Positions 43,338 to 52,404 of a stretch of 64,000 nt of DNA are shown in pieces. Location of the stretch: positions 6,820,001-6,884,000 of the forward strand of contig OZ253960.1 of assembly GCA_965267435.1 (NCBI GenBank), in the 5' to 3' direction. A model generated the notes under the pieces. It was not told where the DNA came from. It did no database searches and was given only the letters and a program-made list of their open reading frames with translations. The stretch comes from JAWPMT01 sp965267435. GTDB lineage: Bacteria; Bacteroidota; Bacteroidia; Cytophagales; Cyclobacteriaceae. Position numbers and translations under genes: made by a program. How positions within the stretch are numbered: the first letter of the stretch is position 1; each line of letters opens with the position of its first letter.

Positions 43338-45328
43338 GACATACCTACCATTTGGCCATTGGTCATTATTCTCAGCTCTTTCCGGGCTTTCCCCTTCTTC
43401 ACGGTCTGAAGGGTGAAGCCCACGGTACACACACCTGCCAGGCCCAACAGGCCTGGCCACAATTTGTCATATAATTCAACAGTCTCTCGCAAGTCCCGGA
43501 CCTCCAGGGGATTAGTGCTTACCTGATAGTCCTGATATTTTTGATCTGCCATGTATTTCAGGTAGCCTCCCGCGGCTCCGGAGAGCACAGCGCCAGTGAG
43601 CCAAATCCATCCATTGGAGCGATGTCTGTTTATTTTGCTTTGCAAGCGCTCGACTTCGGCGTCGTTTACAGGTTGAAAGGGTTTCATGTTGACGAATAAC
43701 TCAGAAGAAACTCCCGCCTTGATTTCTATTTCTCTTTCCGCGTTTAAGAATCCTGGCTTTGCGAGAGTGAAATGATAGGTGCCAGGCTGCAAGTCTTCGA
43801 TAGTCATGTCGGTTTTTCCTCTGAAAGATGGATCTTCTCGTATTCTGATGTCGGCGCTCGTAGGCTCCGAAGTCAATTTTATGGAAGTCGTGCGCCTAAC
43901 AGCCAGGCCGACTATCAACTCAGAAGCAACTCCAGGCTTTACTTCTATTTCTCTTTCTTCGGTGACGTATCCTAATCTGGAAAATGTGATGTGGTAGGTC
44001 CCTGGCTCCAGACCTTCTACGCTCGTGTCAGTCCTTCCTTCAAATGAGGGATCCTCACGAATACGAATGTTGGCTCCTGGTGGGACCGACGTGAGGCGGA
44101 TGGACGTAGATGGACTTGGAATCAACGCTTGATATCCATCGCAAAAGAAGGAAGGTAGTTCTCCATCCTCTAGCGCCTGCAAGACAAGGGGATTGCTTTC
44201 TGAACCAATGAAAGCCGGGGGGAAGCTCCTCACATCATCGCTGTGGCTTTTTATGCTATATATCCTCGGACCAGAGATTTGATCCTGCTCAATGTTGAAG
44301 CAGAAATAGGCGTCTAGTCTCTGCGTGTTGCGGATATTTTGATTGATTCGCAAACCATCGATGTTTCGGTCATAAGAGACTTTGATATCCAGTCGGTGTT
44401 CAGTTTCATCAAAATGAAGGTCACCCACTTCGATGTTTTCGAATACAAAACTCACCCCTGGACCATCTGAAAAGAGTGATTGAATCTTGTCTAGGTATTC
44501 TTCTGCGGGGTCGATCTCGGTTTCCTTTTTGTAGGGATCAAGATCATTGAAGAGAAATACGTCATCGCTTTGAAAAGTATGAGATAAAAGACTGATCTTG
44601 TGAGCGTCCTTGTCCCTGATCGTTAGTCGAGGATCTCCAAGGGAATTCAGACGGTCTTCAAATACTTCAAGGCTTTGCCTTACCTCTTCTTTCATGACCT
44701 CTTGATCTTCGTGTGTTATGCATTTTCGAGTCATGGGGGCGTTGGGTTCGGGAGCTGCAATGCCGACATTATAAGTATGGATATCTAATTTGTATAACCG
44801 TGGTTCCGATATTGCGTCGGACACCACTTTGAAGCTAAAGAATGCATCTAATTTCAGCGAGCTTTGGACCGATGTGGTGATCTTCGGATTGATCATCGCT
44901 CGGTCGTATGACACCCGAAGGTTGTATTGAGATTGTTGCACGTCATAACCCAACTCACCCAACTCGAAGATGTCAAACCTAAACACCAGGCTGTCGGAAC
45001 TATCTGCTGCCAATGTCTGGACGCTGTTGAGGTAATCTTCAGCCCTCATATATCTCTCCTCCGAACCTATTGGAAGGTCATTGAAAATCAATACGTCGCT
45101 GCTTTCCAGCACATTTCTAAATAGATCACGCTTGAACGCCTCTTTGTATTCTTTGGACTCATTTGGGTCGCCAATGGAATTCAAGGCCTCCTGCAGCACA
45201 CCTATCCTTGTGCGTGCCTGTATCTTCATGGCCTCTTGTCTTTCCGAGGACAGGATTGGTGTCTGTGCCACCATATAACCCGGCAACAACGAAGTAATCA
45301 ATAGTATTAAATGACGACACTGGATCAT
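43325..45328 (-). CDS. PEGA-domain protein with an internal duplication
   Basis: 667 residues with a signal peptide (LILLITSLLPGYMVAQ). Two homologous modules of about 160 residues follow (about 30-185 and 192-355). They share RIGVLQEALNSIGDP/SLEVFEDRLNSLGDP, SSDVLIFNDL/SDDVFLFNDL, LRVSYDRA/IKVSYDRN and LDAFFSFKV/LDAYFCFNI. Two PEGA domains follow (about 403-470 and 475-545; G-T-Y-H-(I/F)-T(F/L), nearly identical to each other). The end has a short coiled coil, a membrane-type segment (WLTGAVLSGAAGGYLKY) and another near 630. It is the fifth gene of the leftward operon, 10 nt after its neighbour. PEGA domains usually bind surface polysaccharide or protein partners. Confidence 0.82.
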   Translation of the reverse strand: MIQCRHLILLITSLLPGYMVAQTPILSSERQEAMKIQARTRIGVLQEALNSIGDPNESKEYKEAFKRDLFRNVLESSDVLIFNDLPIGSEERYMRAEDYLNSVQTLAADSSDSLVFRFDIFELGELGYDVQQSQYNLRVSYDRAMINPKITTSVQSSLKLDAFFSFKVVSDAISEPRLYKLDIHTYNVGIAAPEPNAPMTRKCITHEDQEVMKEEVRQSLEVFEDRLNSLGDPRLTIRDKDAHKISLLSHTFQSDDVFLFNDLDPYKKETEIDPAEEYLDKIQSLFSDGPGVSFVFENIEVGDLHFDETEHRLDIKVSYDRNIDGLRINQNIRNTQRLDAYFCFNIEQDQISGPRIYSIKSHSDDVRSFPPAFIGSESNPLVLQALEDGELPSFFCDGYQALIPSPSTSIRLTSVPPGANIRIREDPSFEGRTDTSVEGLEPGTYHITFSRLGYVTEEREIEVKPGVASELIVGLAVRRTTSIKLTSEPTSADIRIREDPSFRGKTDMTIEDLQPGTYHFTLAKPGFLNAEREIEIKAGVSSELFVNMKPFQPVNDAEVERLQSKINRHRSNGWIWLTGAVLSGAAGGYLKYMADQKYQDYQVSTNPLEVRDLRETVELYDKLWPGLLGLAGVCTVGFTLQTVKKGKARKELRIMTNGQMVGMSHTF

Positions 45329-45338
45329 AAACGAGGCA

Positions 45339-46145
45339 CTATTCTAAATTCAAATTGTTCTTAAAGTACTCATTAAGATTACAGGGGGCGGACTTGAACA
45401 AATTGGAGATCAGCCATCCGGAATTGTTCGAATCCCGATTATATAGATCGACTGTAAAGATCCAGCCTGGAATCTGCAGGAAGTGATAGGTGGGTTTGTA
45501 CGTGTGGATGACTTGAATTTTCCCCAACTTGACCAACTCTATGAACTGGGTTATTTGCAGCTCTGAATGCGACGTATAGGTCTCAATTCTTTCTGGCTCC
45601 TGGTTGACGATTCTGATCATATCCATGAAGTCCACGTTATGATTTGTTGGGGGGATAATCGTTTCCGGCCCTTCGTCTTCGCTCACAATGAAATCCCCAC
45701 GCACGCCAGCGATTAGCCAGCGAAAACCCTGATCGGGATTACCATCATATTGCATCGTCAATGTCAACAGCTTTTCTTTGCCATCAATCTTCACTTTGGC
45801 TTTGACCAGGGCGAACCAAGGTTCATCTGAATATTGTAGAAAGATGTCATTTGTCGACACCTCATTGACAAACTCCTTTGCAAGCTCCACATTCGGCTGC
45901 TTCATCAGCCAATCTGAGTTAAACAAAGCTGCAACCATCAGACTTCTTTGCTCGACTTCCGAAAGACCAACGGGAGTGGATTTCCGGAGCTCGTCATCCT
46001 CATTATTGAATCTTTCCATGAACTGATCCAATTGCTTTACCCGGTAATACAACGACTCGGGCACGGGGAATACGGAGTCTGGTGCAAGTTGACCGTGCAC
46101 ACTTCCTAACGTCAGGATCGTTATCGAAATCAGCAATGCTTTCAT
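45339..46145 (-). CDS. Secreted protein of unknown function
   Basis: 268 residues with a signal peptide (MKALLISITILTLGSVHGQ). The body is mixed alpha/beta, with a DUF4476-free but NTF2-like look: WFALVKAKVKIDGKEKLLTL and FRWLIAGVRGDFI suggest a curved sheet that could bind a ligand or partner. No catalytic motif is visible. It lies between the secreted 222-aa protein (1 nt away) and the PEGA gene (10 nt), so it is certainly in the operon. Confidence 0.75.
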   Translation of the reverse strand: MKALLISITILTLGSVHGQLAPDSVFPVPESLYYRVKQLDQFMERFNNEDDELRKSTPVGLSEVEQRSLMVAALFNSDWLMKQPNVELAKEFVNEVSTNDIFLQYSDEPWFALVKAKVKIDGKEKLLTLTMQYDGNPDQGFRWLIAGVRGDFIVSEDEGPETIIPPTNHNVDFMDMIRIVNQEPERIETYTSHSELQITQFIELVKLGKIQVIHTYKPTYHFLQIPGWIFTVDLYNRDSNNSGWLISNLFKSAPCNLNEYFKNNLNLE

Positions 46146-46146
46146 G

Positions 46147-46815
46147 TCAAGAGGTTTCTACGACCTGAATATTACGCAGCTTCACGTCCCACTCTTCGAT
46201 TTCTTTTTCTCCGATTCTCATGACCACGGAATCTATTATGACCTCCACGTCTTTCTGAGTGATGTCTTCGTAGACCAAAAAGCCCTCCGCATCGTAACCT
46301 TTGAACTTCTGAAATACCGTGATGGTAGCGTAATACTTGCCATTCATGCCCTTTTTGAAATCCCTAATGTATAAGACATCGTACCATTCGATCTCCACCC
46401 TCCTATAGTCGAGTACCCGGAGATTGTTGAGGTATCTCCTTATTCGATAGGCATTTATATCCGTGTTGTTCCTGGAGGAAACTTGAACGGTTTGATCCTC
46501 ATCCACAAACAATTTGACCGCCAAATCTATTGATTTGATTTTGACATCTTCCGCTTTGCTTTTGTCCCCTATTACTTTGATATAGTTTCCTAATTCGGCA
46601 GTTCTTTTGAGGGCCTCCGCTTCGAACGCTTCCAACTCAGTGGGACTAAGATCATCTGCAGTTATTGATGACTCTTCAATGGTAATTTCGACAGGTTCAG
46701 AGTCCTTCAAAGCTGTTACAGGGTCGCGCGCCTCTTGACACAGAGCACTTGGGTTGGCAATCAACAACACGACCATGGAGCACCCGAAGGTTAGGAAATC
46801 AATTTTCCGTAACAT
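46147..46815 (-). CDS. Secreted protein of unknown function
   Basis: About 222 residues from the ATG at 46815 (MLRKIDFLTFGCSMVVLLIA), chosen because it places the hydrophobic segment at the N-terminus; a longer start at 46860 is possible. A signal peptide ends near SALCQ. The mature protein is acidic at first, then strand-rich (VKLFVDEDQTVQVSS; YRRVEIEWYDVLYI; YYATITVFQKF). No family is recognised. It overlaps the vWA lipoprotein gene by 17 nt. Confidence 0.72.
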   Translation of the reverse strand: MLRKIDFLTFGCSMVVLLIANPSALCQEARDPVTALKDSEPVEITIEESSITADDLSPTELEAFEAEALKRTAELGNYIKVIGDKSKAEDVKIKSIDLAVKLFVDEDQTVQVSSRNNTDINAYRIRRYLNNLRVLDYRRVEIEWYDVLYIRDFKKGMNGKYYATITVFQKFKGYDAEGFLVYEDITQKDVEVIIDSVVMRIGEKEIEEWDVKLRNIQVVETS

Positions 46816-48064
46816 ATAATTCGATGATTTTTCCGGTGTCATTCTTTCGTATTTTATCATTTACCAGTATGATCTTTTCCTTTTGGATATAGAGCCTGTT
46901 GAGAAAGTCGCTGACTGATTGATTCCGTGTCGCAACACCATTGCGAATCGTGGTTACCAGTGCATCAGAACTCTCAAAATACTTTAATGCTTCCGCGATT
47001 ATCGTTTCTCCCTCTGCAAGGTCCTCAGAGGCTAACAATTCAAGGCACCCCACTAGAGTGGTTGGAATTTCTAAAACTGATTTCGTCTCAGGTTCGGGCT
47101 CATCAGGATTATGAACAGGAGTCTTATTAGTGTTTGGAGTTTGGGGGTCGGGATCGGCAATTGCAATTGGTTCCAGATTTGGCGCCGGTATCGACTGCCC
47201 CGGCTTCACCAATTGCAGCTCCAAACGCAAGAACTTAGTTATATCCTCTTTGACTCTTTCAACCGCTGCGGTATTGTAGCTCATCGCATATCCCTCAATC
47301 CCTAATTCTTCGAACCATCTGTCCCAGGCACTTCTTAGTCGGTCCATTTCGTAATCACGGTCTCTCAGGGCTACTTCCAGCAACATGACTTTCAAGTTGG
47401 GGAATTGGGCGTTGGCTTCGAGCATCACGTTTCCTTTGTCTCCTACTACCACGTAGCCGTCGGTCACTATGAACAAAAGGTTCTCATTGAGGGAATCCGG
47501 CTTCACATCACTTTTGAGATCATTCATGAAATACCTGGATATGTGAGCTCCTTTATAATCCGAAGAATTGTTACTGAATACCGCTGATTTATATAGTTGA
47601 TTGAGATTTCTCTTAAACCTGCCCTCCATTATCCTCCTGACCACCGGGTATCCTCCCCGGACTGACTTGCTCATTTTGAAGTACAGACTATCAGCATATT
47701 GCCGGGTGGAATAGGGGATATTGTCCTGATCGGCAATCTGTATTTTGATCGTTTCTTGAGATTTATCGATTCCATTGCGGTCCCTCATAATGGCGGGCAT
47801 CAAACCACAGATATATTCAAGTAATTGCTGATCTCTCGATGGTTGACCTTCCTGTGCAATCAGTCTATCTGATAGATCTAATAGGACCAGGACATTCAAT
47901 GAAGGCAGTAGGGGTTTTTCGCCTTTAACAATATTGGATGTATTACCGTCACCGTCAAGGCCATTGCCCCCGTTGTCGCCATTACATCCAGCTAGAATCC
48001 AGACAAGTGCCAAGCACATCATCATACTCAATTGCCGCTTGATGCTGATCTTGCTCTTATCCAT
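46799..48064 (-). CDS. vWA-like lipoprotein (large)
   Basis: 421 residues. The signal ends in LVWILAGC, followed by a Gly/Asn/Asp linker. The domain from about 55 to 270 has a von Willebrand A pattern: the first strand and MIDAS-like loop LNVLVLLDLSDRL, and the later strand LLFIVTDGYVVV. The MIDAS is partial (D-L-S-D instead of D-x-S-x-S). A Pro/Asn/Thr linker (about 285-330) and a helical C-terminal domain follow. The gene overlaps the 6-TM protein gene by 8 nt. A vWA lipoprotein likewise sits next to a membrane protein in the opposite arm (51645). Confidence 0.75.
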   Translation of the reverse strand: MDKSKISIKRQLSMMMCLALVWILAGCNGDNGGNGLDGDGNTSNIVKGEKPLLPSLNVLVLLDLSDRLIAQEGQPSRDQQLLEYICGLMPAIMRDRNGIDKSQETIKIQIADQDNIPYSTRQYADSLYFKMSKSVRGGYPVVRRIMEGRFKRNLNQLYKSAVFSNNSSDYKGAHISRYFMNDLKSDVKPDSLNENLLFIVTDGYVVVGDKGNVMLEANAQFPNLKVMLLEVALRDRDYEMDRLRSAWDRWFEELGIEGYAMSYNTAAVERVKEDITKFLRLELQLVKPGQSIPAPNLEPIAIADPDPQTPNTNKTPVHNPDEPEPETKSVLEIPTTLVGCLELLASEDLAEGETIIAEALKYFESSDALVTTIRNGVATRNQSVSDFLNRLYIQKEKIILVNDKIRKNDTGKIIELYVTEN

Positions 48065-49778
48065 CCTGTCTGATCATTTTCCCCATAAATTCATTTTTTA
48101 TCAATTCGCATTGCTGCTGATTCTCTCCAAATCGGTGTGGGTAAGTACTCATGAAATTGTTCCACCCCAGGTGAAAGGCATCTATATTGCCGGAGACGTT
48201 TCCGACGCCGTTTTCCAAGATTTCTATCTGACGATCGCTAGCGCGCGAAAGAGCCTGAATCTCTTGCCTTAACTTCTCGGAGCGCGTATGGATCATTCTT
48301 TTCTTGCTCCGCTTCTCTATTTGCTGCAGGAGATAATAAAGGATCATGCTCCAAAAGATATAAACCATGAACCCAAGGAAAATGATGATATAAAAGGTGG
48401 TGCTTTCATACCAGACCTCATCTGTACCAAATCCGCAATATTCTTTCAATGTGCTCATGTTTTTATGAATAAATGAGGCAAGCAAGAAATCCAGGAACAG
48501 GGTAACACTGAGAATGAGTGTTAGGTACAGGAATCTTTGACCGCGCTTCAAGGTGGGGCTGTCGATTACCATATGTAGGATCCAGCCTAGTGCAAAAACC
48601 GTAAACGGGACAATGACAATGATCCAGCTGTTTTGGACTGCCTGGCTCAATTCCGCTTGACTCGGTAAAATGTTCAGTTTTGCCGCGTCGCAGTTGTCAA
48701 ATGCAACATAAAGTGCTTTGTTGATGGTTGACAGATAGAAGAAGTATGAGAATACTGTTAGTCCGATAAAAATGAATAGCGCAATCCAGAACCGCACCGG
48801 ATCAAACATTGGAAGGTTTTCGCCCTTTTTGAGCTCGTCGATCTCCGATTTTCGGTGCTCGATGCCCTTTGTCAGATCATTGATCTTGGCTTTGATCCGG
48901 TCTATTTGATTGTCCGTCATCTCGGTGCCGTGATCGTTGGATAGATCCCCCTTGTAGATGCTGTTCAAATAGGATCGAAACTGAATGGGATCGCCTCCGG
49001 ATTGACCTGCCGAGACATAGCCGAATTCCTCGAGGTTGTTATTGTTTACCATAGGTTTTCCTTTGTTCATTGTGAATAGTCGACCCCAGTTGAGGAACAT
49101 CAGCGCCAAAAGGAGCAGCAAAATCAACCAGGGAAGAAGTCTTGCGAGGTCACTTTCCCAGAAACCTGCGTTGGTATTAAAACCGTGTATTTTCGTGAGC
49201 TTCGAAACATTCACAATCTGCGATCCTGAAGGCAAATTGCGGATCACAAACTTTTCTCTGTCACTCACTGAATTATCCGATAGTACCGCTCTTTTGGATA
49301 CCTTCTCTCCTGTCACTTCGTACTTCATCGGGGATGTCACAAAAATTCTATTGATATCATCGAGTTGCGAGTCGTCTTGGTATTTGAGATACATGTTAAA
49401 GGTCCTTGCGCCCCTTGTTGCCTCGCCTTCAAGCCTGTCTCGCTCGCGAATTACATTCTGACGCCCATTTGTATTGACGAAAAAATACTCATCACCTTCA
49501 TGCCGGCATTCTGGCAAAATCCGTAAAATATACAGTCGACCATCGGGGTCATTCATTTTCAACCAGGCACCATCCATTCGGATCTCGGAGAATTCTGTGA
49601 CCGATACATTGATGGGTTTAAAATCATAGTATCGGATACTTATCTGCTCTGAAATTGGGACGATCTCTTCCATTTCACCCTGGATAGGCCGGGGACGATT
49701 CCAGGAGGACCATGCAGCAAGTAGAACGATGACCGTCGCTACGCTGAGGACGATATTTCTCACCAGGTTCATCTTCAT
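48057..49778 (-). CDS. Six-TM coiled-coil membrane protein of unknown function
   Basis: 573 residues. A first membrane helix (about 8-23) precedes a beta-rich periplasmic domain of about 190 residues. A second helix lies near 215-232 (LLPWLILLLLLALMFLNW). A cytoplasmic coiled coil follows (about 285-315, DRIKAKINDLTKGIEH), then four helices between about 328 and 482. A final helical segment (KRSKKRMIHTRSEKLRQEI) carries a second coiled coil. No enzyme motif is seen. It is the first gene of the leftward operon, and its promoter region is shared with the divergent right arm. Confidence 0.75.
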   Translation of the reverse strand: MKMNLVRNIVLSVATVIVLLAAWSSWNRPRPIQGEMEEIVPISEQISIRYYDFKPINVSVTEFSEIRMDGAWLKMNDPDGRLYILRILPECRHEGDEYFFVNTNGRQNVIRERDRLEGEATRGARTFNMYLKYQDDSQLDDINRIFVTSPMKYEVTGEKVSKRAVLSDNSVSDREKFVIRNLPSGSQIVNVSKLTKIHGFNTNAGFWESDLARLLPWLILLLLLALMFLNWGRLFTMNKGKPMVNNNNLEEFGYVSAGQSGGDPIQFRSYLNSIYKGDLSNDHGTEMTDNQIDRIKAKINDLTKGIEHRKSEIDELKKGENLPMFDPVRFWIALFIFIGLTVFSYFFYLSTINKALYVAFDNCDAAKLNILPSQAELSQAVQNSWIIVIVPFTVFALGWILHMVIDSPTLKRGQRFLYLTLILSVTLFLDFLLASFIHKNMSTLKEYCGFGTDEVWYESTTFYIIIFLGFMVYIFWSMILYYLLQQIEKRSKKRMIHTRSEKLRQEIQALSRASDRQIEILENGVGNVSGNIDAFHLGWNNFMSTYPHRFGENQQQCELIKNEFMGKMIRQDG

Positions 49779-50271
49779 GCTATCACGAAGTCGTAAGTCA
49801 CTCTCAGTGAATTATCGATCCCTGAAACAACTAAAGCACGTTCTGACTTGTAATTGGATATCTCGAGAGGCGGATTGGTGGTTTTTCGGTCGGATCATCT
49901 TGGTTAGGGTTTAAACGTTGTCATACACGCCGGAACAACTCCGGGAGGGGATCCGCCCAGCTCGTCAAATCAAAAAAATCAATCCATCTAACTCAAAAAA
50001 AGAAGACGAATCCTTGTTACGGAGTTACTAAATATTGGCCTATTAACCAAGACATTAGCGCGAAAAGTTGATATGATTTAGGTTGGTTTAGACGTCACCC
50101 GTAGCTTCGATCAGAGTTCCATATTGGTCCGGTTCAATACAAGCAGTGGAGCTCAATTCTCATTATCTTAGACCCCACCTCTTAGGGCCGGACTCACTAG
50201 ATAAATTCACTCAACACAATAAATTCACACCCCGCATCCGTTGTTAGTGGGCAATTTGATCTATTACCCGC
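49779..50271. other. Divergent promoter region between the two envelope operons
   Basis: About 490 nt separate the leftward operon from the 53-aa ORF. No protein is visible here. ATAAATTCAC occurs twice in direct orientation (50201-50210 and 50219-50228, period 18). A TAATTCAC lies on the minus strand near 49812. These may be binding sites or -7 variants, but no full promoter is certain. Confidence 0.4.
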
Positions 50272-50433
50272 ATGATGGAGACTACAACGAAGTTCAAGGA
50301 AGCTGTACTTGAACAAAATCTACCGAAGGGGCAGAAACCTTCGAGGGCTACGGCGAAGATGCAGATGGAGATACTGCATAATATGTGCACCACTATTTGT
50401 GAGAAGCATCGACGAAAGCTGAACCGCTCATGA
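50272..50433 (+). CDS. Small basic ORF (53 aa) at the head of the right arm
   Basis: ATG at 50272 opens a 53-codon frame (MMETTTKFKEAVLEQNLPKG at its start) rich in Lys/Arg, with two cysteines (MCTTICEKH), ending TGA at 50431-50433. Its stop overlaps the ATG of the next gene in the form ATGA, the usual sign of translational coupling. It is too small for family recognition. It could be a genuine regulator or leader peptide, or chance. Confidence 0.45.
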   Translation: MMETTTKFKEAVLEQNLPKGQKPSRATAKMQMEILHNMCTTICEKHRRKLNRS

Positions 50434-51638
50434 GGAACAATCACCTTGCCTCCAAGCGAGATGTGGAGAACAATGAGGTGCCAGGTTTCAATGACATCGG
50501 CCAGTTCCTTCCGACTACTGGTATGCAGACGATTTTGGGTCAGCGCGAATTCCATCCGCTGTTCATGCTGGAATCAGAGGAAAGCCGCATCGAGGAACGC
50601 AAGGGCCAGCGCAGTGAGCTGATTCTCAAGCTCGAAAAACCTGTGATCCATGTACGCGAAGGAGTGCTGGAGGAAGTCGAGAAGATCCAGCGACAGAGGG
50701 AGGAAGTGGTGCAGGAATTGGACCAGCGCAAGGATGACATCGTAAAGCATGAGGCCGAAATGCGCTACAATGGCTTTTCTCTCGAATCCGCGACACCTCA
50801 GGGTTTCGTGGCAGCATTGAAGAGTCGGCTTGGAGCCATCATCGTGTTCATTCTGATCGAGCTGGTCGTTTTTGGCGCCACCTATTTTGTGCTCGAGGAG
50901 ATCATGGGTACGATGGAGTTGATCGTACGCGTATTGATCAATGGTGTGGTATTTGGCTCGATCGATTACGTGCGGAGGAGGAAGGATTTCACCTGGCGGA
51001 CCAGGTTCCTGCTGCTTTTCCTGCTAGTGTATTCATCCATGCTGGTAGGACCTATCGCCACGCAGTCGTTCCAAGAGATCAGCATTGAGGACATCAACCC
51101 CTGGGCCATCGCCCCGGACAACTCCCAACCCACGCAACAGGACTTTTCCATCAAAGACTTTCTGGTCGACTATCACCAGTACCTCCTGTTTGTGATCTGG
51201 ACAATTCTGTTTGTGGTGTACGTCTCATTCAGCCGGCCGAAGATCGATACGGAGGAGGAGCCCGATGAAGAGACCAGTCATGAATCGCGGGTTTGGCCAC
51301 TGATCCATGCCGGCATGTCCAATGACATCAAAAAGCTCGAAACGAAGGCGGCGAAGCTTGAAGCCAAAATCGAAAAGCTGGAATGGCAGGCGCTCGAGAA
51401 TCTCGAGGAGCTCCACACGAAACTGCAAGCGCTTGACAAAGAATACGAGGTGCTCTGTGGCGAGCAGGCGAGGCTAGGGACAAAACGTGAGATTTTGCTC
51501 TCCAACCTCATGGCTGCACTGAAGGGCTACGAAAGTCATTATATGCAGCAACTCGACAAGTCACCCAAGCATGTGCTCATGCAACCCCGATGGCCTCGAA
51601 AGGAAGACATCAAATCTTATTACAACATCAAGCATTAA
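50430..51638 (+). CDS. Four-TM coiled-coil membrane protein of unknown function
   Basis: 402 residues. The N-terminal 130 residues are cytoplasmic and end in a coiled coil (VLEEVEKIQRQREEVVQELD). Four membrane helices lie near 137-161, 165-185, 192-213 and 252-268, with a periplasmic loop between the last two. A C-terminal coiled coil (KLETKAAKLEAKIEKLEW, about 298-345) and a tail follow. The plan resembles the 573-aa protein of the other arm (helices flanked by coiled coils), although no sequence match is obvious. It is 6 nt from the vWA lipoprotein gene. Confidence 0.78.
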   Translation: MRNNHLASKRDVENNEVPGFNDIGQFLPTTGMQTILGQREFHPLFMLESEESRIEERKGQRSELILKLEKPVIHVREGVLEEVEKIQRQREEVVQELDQRKDDIVKHEAEMRYNGFSLESATPQGFVAALKSRLGAIIVFILIELVVFGATYFVLEEIMGTMELIVRVLINGVVFGSIDYVRRRKDFTWRTRFLLLFLLVYSSMLVGPIATQSFQEISIEDINPWAIAPDNSQPTQQDFSIKDFLVDYHQYLLFVIWTILFVVYVSFSRPKIDTEEEPDEETSHESRVWPLIHAGMSNDIKKLETKAAKLEAKIEKLEWQALENLEELHTKLQALDKEYEVLCGEQARLGTKREILLSNLMAALKGYESHYMQQLDKSPKHVLMQPRWPRKEDIKSYYNIKH

Positions 51639-51644
51639 CAGATT

Positions 51645-52400
51645 ATGAGGATCAAACAAGTGTACATGGCTGCTCTCTGCTGCGTGGGATTGCTCGGCGG
51701 ATGCTCTTTTGATTGTGAAACCTCGGAGGACATCCAGGTGACGTTTCTCGTGGATATCAGCGATGAACGTCTGCTGCAGGCGGCAAGGGACGATATTCAG
51801 AGTAACCTGGGCAATTTCATGAACAAACTCGACCTGGCTTCTCTCGATGACTGCCAGCAGCTGACGGTAAATATTGCCCCGCTTTCAGCCCGGGATGAAC
51901 TGAAACTGGAATCGACCACCCTCAGCCTTACCGACAAGGGGTTGAGTGCGAGGGAGCGGCGCAAGAGGTCGAGCCCCAAGCCGATTATCCAAATGATCAA
52001 CAGGGAGCTTACTACCTATGATTCACTGCGAAATGTCCCCGACTATCAGCGGGGGTCCAGCATTGGCAACCAGATCCTGAAAGCCATCAATCAAACGAAG
52101 ACCGCCACCCAGTCATATGTCGTGGTTTTCTCGGACATGGTCCAGCACGATCAGTACATCTCGTTTTATCGAAGCATACCGAGCCAGATTGATGCGAGCA
52201 ACATGCAAATGCTTTTTGATCCAATGATGCTGAAAGAATGGCCCGGTACTTCCGAGGATGTCCAGGTCATCATCATTCACCTGCAGCAGGTGGATGCCAG
52301 TATGAAAGGCAAGAGGAGAGAAATTGCCGCGCTGTGGTCGCAGGCTTTTCAGGAGGGGCTGGGGCTGGACGTGGCGGTGATGGACAACCTCACCCACTAG
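51645..52400 (+). CDS. vWA-like lipoprotein (small)
   Basis: 251 residues. The signal ends in VGLLGGC, so it is a lipoprotein. A vWA-like fold fills the rest: strand and MIDAS-like loop VTFLVDISDERL, and a later strand YVVVFSDMVQHD with the Asp that would complete the site. The motif is D-I-S-D, as in the D-L-S-D of the larger vWA lipoprotein at 46799. The gene ends 4 nt before the PBP gene, within an obvious operon. Confidence 0.75.
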   Translation: MRIKQVYMAALCCVGLLGGCSFDCETSEDIQVTFLVDISDERLLQAARDDIQSNLGNFMNKLDLASLDDCQQLTVNIAPLSARDELKLESTTLSLTDKGLSARERRKRSSPKPIIQMINRELTTYDSLRNVPDYQRGSSIGNQILKAINQTKTATQSYVVVFSDMVQHDQYISFYRSIPSQIDASNMQMLFDPMMLKEWPGTSEDVQVIIIHLQQVDASMKGKRREIAALWSQAFQEGLGLDVAVMDNLTH

Positions 52401-52404
52401 CGAC

